Origin: Bugula neritina
Taxonomy: Eukaryota; Bryozoa; Gymnolaemata; Cheilostomatida; Bugulidae
Reading direction: 5' to 3'
Assembly: GCA_964035545.1 (NCBI GenBank)
Contig: OZ037770.1
Coordinates: 8,874,973-8,938,972, forward strand
Length of the DNA: 64,000 bases
Shown: in pieces, positions 26,925 through 40,580 of the stretch
Numbering within the stretch: position 1 is the stretch's first letter
Layout: each line of letters starts with the position of its first letter
Notes under the pieces: model-generated
Seen by the model: only the letters and a program-made list of their open reading frames with translations
What the model was told of the DNA's origin: nothing
The model's database searches: none
Made by a program: the position numbers and the translations under genes

Positions 26925-27540
26925 TACAAGGTCTGAGAATATTGGTGGGAGAACTGTTAAAGCTAGTCTTGATGAAAGTGTAATCACTAGCATGAAGGAG
27001 CTTGAAAAGATGTTGATTAAGATTGCAGAGAGCTCAAGAACAGCAAAACTGTGGGCCATGTGCTTTATTGGACCAATTTTTACCATCAACACCCACATCA
27101 TATCTGTTAGAAAATGAGACTGGGCCTTATACCTAGCAATAGAAGAGGAAATGCACTATCTGCATAGCGTGGAGGTCATGCCACAAGATGTAAGGATTGA
27201 ATTCGCGGCTGGTAACCACGCAATGCATCATAAACGCGGCCAGCTCGACGGCATCTGGTCAGACATGACCATTGAGGTGACCTTCGTGAGATTTGGTCAC
27301 AGCAAGGGGAATTATTGGCATCACCACTAAATTCGAAACTCTCAAGGTGTGGGTGTACAGCACTTCTGCATGCAACAAGATATAGTATGGCCTCAGTGAC
27401 ATCAGGGATGAGTCTGAAATAAATGCTTTCACTACTCATAAGGATGAGATGCAATCAAGAATCTAATCTGATTCAAAGGACAGGGAGTCTGTCAAATGGA
27501 AGATTGAACTCTGCAGTGACCCACTAAAAGAATGATGCCA
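26925..27540 (+). pseudogene. Decayed fragment of a multi-copy animal protein family of unknown function
   Basis: On the plus strand, broken frames read through a GIWSDMTIEVTFVRFGHSKG-like segment and then, after a shift of one base near 27300, a KVWVYSTSACNKI and HKDEMQSRI segment. From memory this order (a W-D-M-x-I-E motif, a following Gly-rich turn, then H-x-D/E and S-R-I) resembles a repeated uncharacterised family seen in many invertebrate genomes, probably carried by mobile elements. Stop codons and the shift show it is dead. No name is offered. Confidence 0.4.
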
Positions 27541-27569
27541 CCCAGTTGCTCTTGTCAATATTGAAGCAG

Positions 27570-27900
27570 ATAAGTGCAACTGAGATGAGGATGCTTAAAA
27601 AAATTTACAATATGAATTGGGAAGACCATGTAACAAATGATAATATAAAGGAGGAGGCCAAAATAGAAGCTATCGCAATAGACATGAGGAGAAGACCTCT
27701 TCAATAGTATGGACATGTGCGCAGAAGAGATACGGAGAAAGATATAATGGTGGCTGAGATGAAGATACAGAGAAAGAGGAACGGAGAGGGGGAGGGGGCA
27801 AAAAAGGTTAACGGATACAGTGAAGGATGGCATACTGAAATGTGGCTTCTCAGATGAAGATGTTGACAATAGAATCAGATGACACTCTCTGATAGCACTT
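27570..27900 (+). pseudogene. Remnant of a LINE reverse transcriptase C-terminal region
   Basis: The plus strand reads EMRMLKKIYNMNWEDHVTND and then, past one stop codon, YGHVRRRDTEK followed by a Lys/Arg/Gly-rich tail. The order (E-M-R-M-L, D-H-V-T-N, then Y-G-H-V-x-R-R-D) is that of the region behind the polymerase domain in RTE/Jockey-like non-LTR elements. It carries stops and no polymerase core is visible upstream, so it is a short decayed piece. Confidence 0.6.
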
Positions 27901-28765
27901 GGTGCCCTGCAAAACCGCTACTCATCTTGGACAACGGCGTACTGGATGAGAAAGTCTGAGACAAAGCCCTATAATGAACAATTTGCTGCCTTCCCATGGT
28001 CTCTCAAGGGCAACAATGTAGAATATTGGAAAGGGAGTCATACTAAATGTCTTGGTAGAAGGAAAATGTGATTTGGTGACACTAGTGCTTTTTTCAGGAT
28101 TACTATTCATACAAGCTACCAAGTTTATGCTATGTTGCTACAATTATGCAAAGTACTCCTCCATGACATCTACAAGACAAAAGACTTGGGAAACCAAGGT
28201 CAGCAATGCTATTTGCGATGTGCCTTTAACTTATGTACTTTGCCTCCTACAGATGAAGCTATTGGACAATGTCACCAGAGCACACCTCCAGGTAGCCATA
28301 TGAAACTGCGGCATTAAACCCACTAGAACATTGGTAAGTGATAGGGAATCTAATAGAATCTCTTTTTCCAAAAGGATTATGAAATGATGTTGTGCTTACA
28401 CCAGACAGTATTATGAAGTAGATCATGTTAGTTAATTTGGTGTACACTCGACGGCTCTAGCTTTTGGCGATTTTTTACAGTTTATATTTTTGCCTCAAAC
28501 CATCAAAATTTTAACAAATAAAACTGAATAATTAAGGTTTTCCAATTATGCATGATTTTCTATGTCTATTCCTAATTTATTATTACATTGAGGTATTATA
28601 TAGGCCGTGATGAGTCACAAATGTATATTTAGCTCGTATGACAATGACGCAGGACCTCTTCCCAGTCATTTTGTTATGCATAGATAGAATCAGCGAATTC
28701 TATTACCCCATACAGTAAGTTTCATGAATTTTGAGCAAACTTTAAAATGTTTGATCATAATCTGC

Positions 28766-28796
28766 TGATGTGTACTAAATAAAGTAAAATGGCCCA
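28766..28796 (+). repeat. Terminal fragment of the fold-back MITE family
   Basis: TGTGTACTAAATAAAGTAAAATGGCCC matches, with a few changes, the right end of the element at 63161-63589. Only this end is present, inside the 3.6-kb composite. Confidence 0.55.
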
Positions 28797-29513
28797 AATT
28801 CATTAAATGCTCCTGTGGAAGCCAACAATCATGTTAAACAACAAGATATGGCTATTCTAGTACATCTATCCCATGCACAGAGTTCTGCCCTTGTGAAGCA
28901 GTAACAAGAGTGTGCTGCAATGAACTAACATTTCTAACAAACACTAATGATAAAAAAAAATGAAAAAGGTGTTTAATATGAACATGAGTGAAAGTTTGTC
29001 GCATTTGTACGATTATATATACGTTCAATTTTAACTTAAGCTGAGCAATATGTTGCATCTGTATCTTTTTTTCACTTTCTATTTCCTGGCAATAAGTAAT
29101 GTTTTTTTTATATATCTGCCCAGTGCCCAAACAGCCATTCAAAAACCTTGTATCATTTCTCTGCACCATATGTGATGTTTTATTGAAGCAATTACGATTT
29201 TTGAGCTGAAAAACATGTCTCTTAGCTCTTTACTTTGATTTCTTTTTTACTGGCATTGCACATATTCATTCTAAAAATGCACATCTATTTTAATCATCAA
29301 AAAAATTTTGTTTTTGCAACATAATATAGACTTTATGCCGACTAGATTACGATTTTTTCATAATTGGCGGCCATCTTGGATTTCTCGAAATGCTCAAGGG
29401 TGGCAGGTCCACACCCACCTGGAAACATCTACCTGGACCCTCAAGATAAATAATCAAAAGAGAAAAAAACTTTATCCGAGATTGCGAACCTAACCCCCAG
29501 TTCTGCCAGACTA

Positions 29514-32500
29514 ATGTTACTTATTAGCCAACACATGACAAGTTATCCCATTGATAATATCTTGAAGCAACTTTTATTTATTATAGCACTAAACTCATGA
29601 GCAAACCGAAGCAATAGTTGATTATTTAAAAACATATTTGTTCTCAAATTAAAACTCAAACTTTTTCAATATTTTATACATGTATAAGTCATTTCATTAT
29701 AATATTGATTCAATGAGTTTGTCATATAATATACTAATGAAAACTGAATGTTTTTGAGTTAGAATTATATTACTTCAAAAAAAAACTATAAATTATATCT
29801 GATTTCAACTTATTTTTGACCATTTGGTTTTAAAGTAGTACACTATAAGTGAATTATTAAAATTTTTGAATTAACTGGTGGGAAAGTGTGAAAATATTTT
29901 TTATGGTGACAGTAGCCGCATAAAGTAGACTTCATCAGTTGTTATCATACAACAAAACATCTACTTGACAGTTTATCATTCAACCAATTATTTCACCCAT
30001 TATTTTAAAGCATAAAATCCTTAAATTTTTACCAGCTTATACAGTGGCAGGCATGCAATGTAGATTCCAATTAAGAAGCTTGCATTATCTTAGGTTAAGA
30101 CACTAAGCTATGTCATATTGAAAAGACAACTCCATTTAACTAACGTTTATCTAACAAACTCAAGCATTTCCATCAAGCACTAAATTTTAGAAAGTTTTAT
30201 TTATTGCTATGTGCCAAGTTAATGGTAATAAATCAATGATTTTTAAATTACAATAAAACTTATTTAAAAAATAATAACCGCCACAAACCTCTGGTAATAT
30301 GCTTATAAGAACTGAATCACATGCATATAGGCACTGCATATGTAGTTACTTATACCAGCTGTTCTTCCTAAACCCATTAGTCGTTATTATAGTCTGGACT
30401 GTTGGGTATATTATATACTACAGTCATGCGTAAAACTTTTAACACGCCCCCAAACTTTTTACCAGTTTACTTCTTTGCTTGCAATTTTTAAAATTCCGCT
30501 GGTCAAAACTATTTGAATATGTATGTCAAATGAAACCCTATTGTCTTGGCTACAATTCTAGACCTTTTTTAATTATATAACATAAACTTAGCAATACAAA
30601 AGTGTTGAAACTGCCTGTGTAATCAAAATTGGCACTGCAGCATAGTTTGTGATATTTTAAACTTTTGCTATATTTGGTGAGCAAAATGAAGAAAATTTCG
30701 TAAAATGAGTTTGTTTTTGTTTGGGAGAAAATGTCTTTGCACATAACATGTCAGTGCTTCAGTATGTTGGTGAGTAGCCATTAGCGTCAATGACTGTTTA
30801 GCAGCAAGCTGACAGATTCTTCACCGGCACAGCCAGTTTAGTGGTTCATCTCACAATATCTTGCAACATGTGTTAATGACAGCTCAAGCTAAATTAACCA
30901 TATCAGTAAGTTCTATTTCAGCAACTCTTCTGTACTTTAGTATCTACAGCAAACAGCTTTCTATTTTATTTATTTATTTGTTTAGTTTATTTTTTTGTCT
31001 GAATTTAACAGGTATCTTGCAAATCTACTGTGTTCTATCCTGTACAATCTTCAGTTATCTGTATACTACATATTCTAATCTATCCTATATGTTGTATGCA
31101 GTTGTCTATCTGGTTGATCTATCTCCTTAAGCAGTGATTATAGCCATAATATGGTTGAATAAATGCAATGCATGTGTCAATGATATGACAACGTTGGATA
31201 TTCTCATCACAATATTATAGTAATCAAATCAATGTAAGACTGCAATATATGAAAAGTATTTCGATAAATAGTTTATAATGAATTTTTATAATATTAGTTA
31301 GTTAGTTACTTTTAGAAATTTTTCTGATAATGAAAGCATAAAAGTTAGTTCATGCATGGGAACACAACAAAACTACAGTTATAAGTTATATATGCATTGG
31401 TCAGCGTTTGATGAAATATCACAAAGTGTAATATCCTATCAACACCTACAGTGCTATTGCGCCATAGGCCCTGTCATTTTGTTTATTTTTTCTCAATTAA
31501 TTTTTTTCTCCAACTACGACAAAATAAAACAAACAAACAAACAAACACCACACCCAATAAAATGTGGAAATTAACAAATTTAAGCAATAAAATCAGGGAA
31601 AACAGATTTGTCCAACTGCTAAGAAGCTTTTGCAAAGCTTGAACACATTGGGCATTTCTGTAAATCAAGCAGTCAATTTTTATTATAACTGACTTTTAAT
31701 TTTGAAAAAGCTCTCAATTTTGGTGGGTTCTACACGTTGAGATCTGCATGGCCTGGCTTACTGAGCAGTTCAAAAAGTACAAATTCGCACATATTGCTTA
31801 ACAGAATTAGCTGTTAATTGAATTTAATAGGTGTTGCAACATGCAAAGTGTTATTTTCAAATCGAAAGCACATAAAAAGTTGTATAACAGTATTAATTTG
31901 TGTACAAAGCACGTCTTAATTAATACAGTTGGTATCAGAGTCAGAGTTTTGAAGAGGGTAGTTCGACATTTATCACAAAGATGGTTCATCATATAAATAG
32001 ACAGCTAATCTATAATAACAAAACAAATGATTTACAAGCTTAGATGTGAAACCTAGCAGAGCTGGGACACTAGTGGCACTGCATAGCTCAGACCAAACAA
32101 TGGCAGATGTGATATTGGAACAAAGAAACAGTAAAGGGACATGTCACTTATGTGGCTGGCAGTGATGAATTGTAAACAGTCAACAGCATAGAATACCCGG
32201 ATCATACTCATTTACCATAGCCTGTGTTAGCATCAAACATATAAGTATATATACGTATAAATAATATAAAAATATCCTTAATATAACTTCATAAATGTAG
32301 AATAATTACACAAAATGCCATATAAGGTGATTGCCAGGGCAGCTTTGCTATTCATTGCCAATTTTGGGCATTTCCTACTAAGTTAAAGCCAATCAGAATA
32401 TTATATTATATTTAGGAATGAATATAAGCTATCAAAATTTCATTTATAGTTACCATCAAACAGCTACATGTAGCTAGCAGGGTTGGGGTAATTGTAATTT

Positions 32501-33140
32501 GTAATTGTAATTGGTTGTAATTAATTACATTCATATGTAATTGACCCCAACTCTGCTAGCTATAGTACAGTATTATAAAAACTAGGTATGCAAAGGAAAG
32601 TTTAGCTACCTCACATACTTAATTTTTTACATGCAGAAAGTTTCATTAGTAAATCTAGTGCATGTGTTTCACCACTTCCAAATTACCTCTCTGCAGAAAT
32701 ACACAGTTAATCTAAAAAATAACGAGGAGGAATGCTACATGACAAGGTTGCAGCTCATAGCTTTTAGACATACCTACAAAGCATCTAATTTTACAGCAAC
32801 CTTCATGTTAATCATGTTTTAACAATTAATTACTGTAAAGCACTTCATAGTTATTAATTAGGTAAGCATGTAACATTCAATGTCACCGAGATTTATTGTC
32901 TGAGCTATTTTAATTAATTAAGATTATTAAGAAGATGGATAATGGTTATGCTATTCCATCAAACAGTTATTGGTTATCATCACTACGTTTGCTAATCCAC
33001 TGTACTACAGTGGTGCATAGTGCCGAAATGATCCAGTGTTACAGTGTTACAGTCACCAAGTGACTCTGTGTCAACACTTTAATACATGTTACTCAATAAT
33101 CTGCCAGTCTCCATTCCTAATATGAATCAACTGCCATGCC
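29514..33140. other. Gene-free stretch between the composite element and G4
   Basis: No supported exon. It contains a short AAAC repeat (about 31529-31549) and the small hairpin element at 32478-32555; otherwise only AT-rich sequence is seen. Confidence 0.5.
32478..32555. mobile_element. Mini hairpin element, 78 bp
   Basis: CAGGGTTGGGGTAATTGTAA at the left pairs with AATTGACCCCAACTCTG at the right; the middle is made of TGTAATT repeats. This layout, with CAGGGTTGGGGTAATT ends, is typical of short hAT-related snap-back MITEs. The flanks are themselves complementary (TAGCTAG and CTAGCTA), which hides any target duplication. Confidence 0.6.
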
Positions 33141-33150
33141 CCATGTTGTA

Positions 33151-33252
33151 TATAAATGAAAGTTTGATTCTTAGGAAACTCAGAGCTATCTTGAGTATTC
33201 AGCCAACACAGCAGTTGGAAATTTGAGCTAACATACCGCTTCTATTTTCTAC
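33151..33252 (+). promoter_or_regulatory. TATA promoter and untranslated first exon of G4
   Basis: TATAAATG at 33151-33158 (in TGTATATAAATG). The non-coding exon, starting near 33180, ends at 33252 with the donor TTCTAC|GTAAGTTT; the intron ends at CCTGTAG (33765-33771), nine bases before the ATG. Confidence 0.65.
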
Positions 33253-33780
33253 GTAAGTTTACTATTGTATTATTTGTAATAATTGTATTTAATATGGAGC
33301 TTCAAAATCTATTCTGTTGTACTACAGAATAAACCATCTGTGATTAAAAAGATTCCAGAATAGTTTAGGTATGGTAAGATATAAATGGTCCAACAACCTA
33401 CAAGATTTTGAATGAAAATGTTGAGGTTGCTTGAATTAAAGGAGCACAAAATTTCAATTGTTTGAAATAAAGAGTTGATACCTATTGTTTTATTATATCA
33501 AATAACTTCTTGGAATACAATGAGTTTAGATAAAAGATAAATAATAACTAGTGGCTATAATAACCTGCCAGCTTTTTGTCACATGGCATCAATTTTTCTT
33601 TTTCTGAAGAATCATGCATTTATGCAAGTTATATCACTTCATCCTAGTTGCATTGTTCATTAAATGCCATACACCAAGTTGCTTCACATTCGAATAACTA
33701 GATAAAAGTGCATCAATATTTTCTAACCATGCACTGAGCAATATTTGAAACAAAGTTATTTTATCCTGTAGAATCTAGAA

Positions 33781-35139
<1,359 letters not shown>

Positions 35140-35334
35140 ACCACGGCTAGACTATCCATTTACTCTGCGTAAAAAATTAAGCACAGTAGCACTCTCTATT
35201 TGCTGTATTTGTAAAACCTGGCCACAATCTTTACCAACTAGCATACAGTAATTGTAATATTACAGTAGATATTTTATTTACTCTTTGGGTCAACTTTTTA
35301 CTTAAATAATTATTAAAATTTGCTTAATAAAACT

Positions 35335-36220
35335 ATTTATTCTTGGATTATATATAGCTCTACATACATGTTGACATTACTACATATAACATTTTAGCAC
35401 ACATATAATAGTTTATATTTTTCTATAATTTTGTCCTTTTATTGAATAAATGAAAAACATAATAAACAATTAATTTATCATTTCGGTTGAACATAATAAA
35501 ACAAACAACACAGTGTTATATAATAGACATAATATAATTTGTATAATAAACTTCATTATCCAATGCAGTGCTTCAAGTTAGAATGTTTTTAACAAGGGGT
35601 ATAACATGAATATTTTAGTAATATTGTGAGAAATTAATAATAATTTTATGAAGTAATAACTTTGTTTTATTTTTTACAAACATCATCAATTGGTCATAAA
35701 TACCAAAATCATTGACATTATAGAAAAAGATAGTGCCAAACTCAAGTGTGACATTAAGAAAAAACTGATATATAATATGGTGGGTGGACATTAAACAAAA
35801 TGATGGAAGTGTACAATTTACATTAATATTTGCATATTATCTTAAACAAAATGAGACATATAAATAGAAATACAATCACATAATATAGTAATAATGTTAC
35901 ATTGGTTTCTCATTAATATTATAACGATTAAAGTACCTGCTATACATCATTTATATCACACATTATATTGATAAACATTACATTGAATAATATATGTTCA
36001 GACATAGAATTTATAATAAAACAATAATATATTGCACTGCCGTAATAATTTTATCAATGTATTTTACAGTAATTATGTCAGTATGGTACAAAGTGGTTCA
36101 GAAAAGTATACGAAAGTACTTTCTGAATAGACCAAGATTTACCCTGTAGACATCTGGTAGAGACCGGCACTACCGTCATTGTCCAGCAGGAAGCCGCATG
36201 GTATCTGCTGTAAGCCACCG
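35335..36220. other. Spacer between convergent G4 and G5
   Basis: AT-rich sequence with no exon; it would hold the 3' ends of both convergent genes. Nothing else stands out. Confidence 0.5.
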
Positions 36221-38312
36221 CTACTTCCGTCCTTTAAACGGAGTAAACCCACCAAACGCATCTCCTGAGTGGCCGCCAAAACCATGAACCCCAAAGAATG
36301 GACTGCTACCAAACTCATTGAAACCTGATTGCTGATTGGCCTGCGCACTTCCTTCCGATCTTAAGAACTGGTCATTCTTGTGCACCGCATCGACAAATTC
36401 CTGATTGCTGTTCTCTCTGAGCTCAGCTGCACTCAGCACATCCTCATTACCAGCCTGTCAATATAACGACATGAAGTTGACAACAATAGGCAAGTGACTG
36501 CGAAAGACAAATGACTGTGATGGGCAGGTGCTTATAATGCGCATATGACAATAATATGCAAGTGAATGTAATGGAAACTGGGCTTATGAAAGACATGTGA
36601 CCATAACCAGCAAAAAGCATTTATAGCAATAAATTTAAATTATTTTAAGAATTACATAATTCAAGTGGTGATAACTAGGTATATGCATGTAACAATTTCT
36701 TTTGAGAATTATAACTGAAAACATAAGGCTTGCTTGTTATTGTATGTTAAATTTATAGCCAGTACAAGAAGCATCTGCTCTATTCACTACAGGGCTGGTG
36801 TTGGGGGTTTTAAGGACCAGCCATGTTGCTCATATAGGTCGCTGACTCTTAGACACCTACCGCTGCTGACAATCCATCCTCATCAAGAATCTCTGCTTCA
36901 TCTATCACTTCTGCATTAAAGAACTGAGTAGCATCGACTTCCTCTGCGTGTGCCAGTTTGGTGCCGGAGCTAGCTTTCTGTCCGTCATTTTGCTTAATGG
37001 CAGCATCTTCACTGTGGAGGTTCTCACTCACCAGGGACAGACCTGTGTCCAGGAAATATTATTTATATTATTTTGACTACCATATAAATCCCTCTGGTTG
37101 TTAGCTAATTGCTAATAATTAATTGCTTACTGTTTAATGCTCATTGGATCTTGTTTAAAGTATGTTGATAGTGAAAAACTGTCATTAGCTGTTTAGTAAA
37201 AGTATTAATGTATTATTAATTACCAAACCATATGATGATTACTTATTTGTGCACTAGAACTAGTTAAACAAGTTTTCAGCAAAGGTGCTTGATTTTGCCA
37301 ACAAGCAGCTCCAAGTTGGTGCAGTGGCTAAGTGCAGCAGTTTGGGATCTCGAGTTTGGAGTTGGAAGTTCAAAGTTCCAAGTTAAATTTCCAACTCCAA
37401 ACTTGAAACCTCAAACTAGTGCACTAAATCACCTCTAAGTCAGGGCTGCTTATAAAAGATTTCAAGCTACTCAATTCACAAATTTTCAATGACTGCCACT
37501 TGTAAATTTTCAATAACCTGTCATACCTACCAATTTTGTTTTTAACATTTTTATTGGCTTCTGCCTGCAAGTTATTGAATCCAGCGGCGTTGTCAAATTG
37601 TTCAAAGTCTGTTCCCTTTGAAGCTTTCAGTTTGGCAGCTTCTTCCTTTGCTAGTCTCTGATTTTTTCTTTCTTGTCGACGTCGTTTTTTATCTATTCGC
37701 TAAATTTACCAATGATATGCGACTAAGAATTCAACATGCTCTGTTTTTCAATTTAGGTGAAGTAGTAAAAAGATCAAAATAGATCAGACTTTTAAATTTA
37801 CTTTAAAACTTTTCATTTGGGCTCCATGTTGAGCAACGCTAATTTTATTACAATTCTAATTTGCTTAGAACACAGGCTTTTGTTAATTTCTCATTTGCAA
37901 AGCAAATTTTTAGTGCAGAATAAAACTATTTATATAACTATTTCTATGTCAATTGAGTGATTTAGACAAAAATAAGGAAAATTTGGTACTACAAGTAATA
38001 AACAATCTTACTTTCACGACCTACTTAATGTGGATCAAACAATGACACATATTGTAGATATAAATGTGGATACAATCGTATTCTAGTGTAACTTACTGCT
38101 TGCCGACGAGCTTGCTTATCTAGTCTAGCTTGTTGGTTGTTAGAGTTCTTGGCGCCAGTCTTAAGAGAGTTGCCATGCTGATGGGCTGCTTGAAGGCCAC
38201 TTGAAAAGGTATCTCTACCGACAACTTGATTCTGCCGACCTACTTTTTGACCTTGACCTTTTAGTAACACGCATGTGATCAGAATGCCAAAAGTTATTGT
38301 TATCTTCTTCAT
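36221..38312 (-). CDS. Secreted family protein (G5), 266 aa, Gly/Phe-rich tail
   Basis: Unrecognised family, minus strand. Exons: A 38097-38312, B 37531-37699 (169 nt), C 36861-37042 (182 nt), D 36221-36454, phases 0, 1, 0. The start MKKITITFGILITCVLLKGQ is chosen because the acceptor TTCTCTTCAG (38316-38325) lies just before it, which rules out the upstream in-frame ATG. Exon A is Gln-rich and ends in QARLDKQARRQA. Exon B begins RIDKKRRRQERKNQRLAKEE and ends DFEQFDNAAGFNNLQA. Exon C carries SENLHSEDAAIKQNDGQKAS. Exon D has a VHGFGGHSGDAFGGFTPF tail and ends GRK. It is tail-to-tail with G4 and head-to-head with G6, about 1.4 kb separating the two TATA boxes. Intron B-C contains the hairpin repeat at 37303. 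Confidence 0.88.
37303..37451. mobile_element. tRNA-like hairpin repeat in G5 intron B-C
   Basis: A perfect 15-bp inverted repeat, AGTTTGGAGTTGGAA (37353-37367) and its complement (37389-37403), sits within longer imperfect arms that begin and end with AAGCAGC and GGCTGCTT. The left arm has a tRNA-like A-box (GGTGCAGTGGCTAAGTGC) and a B-box-like GTTCAAAGTTCC. It looks like two facing copies of a tRNA-derived SINE head. Confidence 0.55.
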
Positions 38313-38634
38313 TTTCTGAAGAGAAGCCAAATAAAAACAACATAGATGTTCATATTGTCATTTGAATTGACGTTTGTACCCAACAAAACCAATTGCAAAC
38401 TGTAATACATGTAGAAAAATATTCGCCTATAGATGGAGTTAGAAAAATTATAATAATACTAAAAATATGACAACATGCTTATAGGTGTTTTTTTAACTAT
38501 ACTGATATCCTGAACTTCAAACCACATTGCATTTTTTATGAAAGTTCTTCTTTAGCACAAATATAAGTTTTGGTTGACAATATTATTTAAAACAGATCTC
38601 ACCTGGAACTTTAATTAAAATAAAACTAACTTAC

Positions 38635-38725
38635 ATTGAATTTGAGACCAGCTCAAGATATGTCGATTACATTGAATCTCATTGATGTTCAATAAATGAA
38701 TTTCTTACTAACACCTTAATTTATA
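38635..38725 (-). promoter_or_regulatory. TATA promoter and untranslated first exon of G5
   Basis: On the minus strand TATAAATT lies at 38725-38718. The non-coding exon, starting near 38690, contains TTGAGCTGGTCTCAA (38656-38642), identical to the G3 motif, and ends at 38635 with the donor TTCAAT|GTAAGTTAG. Confidence 0.65.
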
Positions 38726-39943
38726 CTCAGCATCTCTTCATTAACTTGGTCAATGCAAGATTAGCAGAGAACAAGGGGGTCATTGCGCTTCTGCAATCGG
38801 CCAGTTGTCACTATTAGTATGTATATAGTGTAATCTGTGTTATGTAATATGTCAGAGACTGACCTTTCAAAATTTAACATTGTCAAGCACTCTTTTTCAA
38901 TAACCTATCAGTTTTGATTGCTCGTGCAGGCTTACTAGAATTAATGAATATAGTAAAAATTGAGCTACTGTGCAGCCAATCAAATAACTTCAATTATCAT
39001 GAACGCAATACATTAACTTCAGCAACAACCCAATATTAGTTATATATACACACAATTAAGTTATTTGGTTTTAGGTCTCAGTTTTTACCAAGCGTTTCCT
39101 TTGCATATTTAGAATTTCAGCATATTTATGTAAAATTGCTTTCTAGACTAAATAATCAGTTGCTCTGCAATGGCTTATATGCAATAAAACTTAGAGTGGC
39201 AACAATTAGATTGCTTTTTATTTTCTATTTCAGGACTCTACCACTAGGTTGCAAATTGGCTTAATTTTAGAAATTAGAACATAAAGGTAATTGATCTAAA
39301 GAGCACTCTTTGATTTTTAGGCAGCAATATATAATCTTAAATACAAGAGAAAGTACTACATTCAAAATATTAAGTTTAAATATTGCATGCAATGAGAATG
39401 CTAGCTAGAATAGAATGCTGTCTGAAGAAATTAGATCTGAAAAATAAAAATAGCCTTATTTTTCTCAGTTTGAAAACTCAGTTTGTAAAAACTCAAAAGT
39501 TATTTCTGTCAAATTGACAAACTCTATCAAAGTTTAAATATTATAAACTAGATTTAAATTTTCTTTTAATTTGGTTACAACTAGTACCTGACAATGTATA
39601 AGCAAAATTTTTCCAAGTACATGCATGTAATCATGTCTAAAAATAATCCAATATTGTGTCAATGCAAATTATTTTAAAAATGTTGTCAGTTTTCATTATC
39701 AGGTTGTAATAAGATTACAATAAGGCTGAGGAGTGGTGTATGAGGAAACAGATAAAGATACCACAACTATGGCCCAGTACTGATTAATCATGAGATATGG
39801 TTGCCTCCTACAGCTAGCTCTATTATATGCTAATAGCAACCAACTCATAGGTGATACAGAAATCTCTTCTAATACAAATCAACAGAAAGCTGTGGTACAA
39901 ATGTCTCCGTGTATTTAATCCCGTTAAGAGTTGCTACACTTAC

Positions 39944-40042
39944 AGTGGAAGCATTGGCGATGATATCAAGCATCGTCATGTACGAGCTGTCCCTAACACT
40001 ACCAGCTTGCTGCTGGTTTCTCTTTGCTAGAATTTCTAATCT
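39944..40042 (-). other. Isolated exon-like segment of 99 nt
   Basis: On the minus strand an acceptor (ATATTAAAG) at 40043 and a strong donor (CCACT|GTAAGTG) at 39944 bound 33 codons without a stop, with segments RLEILAKRNQQQAG and SSYMTMLDIIANAST. It is symmetric (phase 0 to 0), like a cassette exon, and its codon choice looks protein-like. I found no partner exon nearby and do not recognise the sequence. It lies about 50 bp from the G6 TATA box on the other strand. It could be a stray exon from a duplicated gene, or chance. Confidence 0.3.
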
Positions 40043-40092
40043 CTTTAATATATTCAATAAATATATTGAATCATATTTTAATCAGTAGCCTA

Positions 40093-40195
40093 TATATAAG
40101 ATTCCTTGAATGGTGGTGTTAGCAGTCTGAATTTTCTTGCATATCAGGAGGATCTGTTTACCAACAATAGCACTTCATTTAACTAATATTAAAAG
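40093..40195 (+). promoter_or_regulatory. TATA promoter and untranslated first exon of G6
   Basis: TATATAAG at 40093-40100. The non-coding exon, from about 40123, ends at 40195 with the donor TTAAAAG|GTAAAAC, and the intron ends with TTTTGTCAG eleven bases before the ATG of G6. Confidence 0.55.
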
Positions 40196-40580
40196 GTAAA
40201 ACAATATAGCACTAGGCTTTAGTAATATTATCATAATTTATGTTATCAAGCTTCATTTATAATAATTTACTAGCAGCTGAGAATTTGATTTATTTAATTT
40301 AGTGCATATAGTTTAGTGAAACGGTGTTATTTGAGAGTTAGTTTTGCTTTAAAAGATATTTTTTAAACGGTGAATTAGTTTAATTCTATTGTAATAATTA
40401 GATATTTAAAACATAATAGCACTGCTTAGTGTATAAGTTAATTTTGGAATTGCAACTGGTATGCACACATTAAATATTATGTTATATTACAGGTAGTAAC
40501 TAGACACATAATTTATATCATGTTAGACAAAACTTTAAATATTTTAAGTTGAACACTGAAACTTTTGTCAGATAATCAAA

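Larger units (their letters stand above)
25888..29513. mobile_element. 3.6-kb composite bounded by inverted repeats of about 150 bp
   Basis: The left arm (25888-26045) begins TAGTCTGGCAGAA and ends in GATGGCCGCCA; the right arm (29366-29513) is its reverse complement, starting GGCGGCCATCTTGG and ending CTGCCAGACTA. Shared inner stretches include GGATAAAGTTTTTTTCTCT and GGTGGGTGTGGAC. Both arms are flanked by ATG (25885-25887 and 29514-29516), a possible 3-bp target duplication. Between the arms are decayed coding fragments (26925-27900). The arms are too long for a typical small MITE, so a large TIR transposon whose interior collected other elements is likely. Confidence 0.7.
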
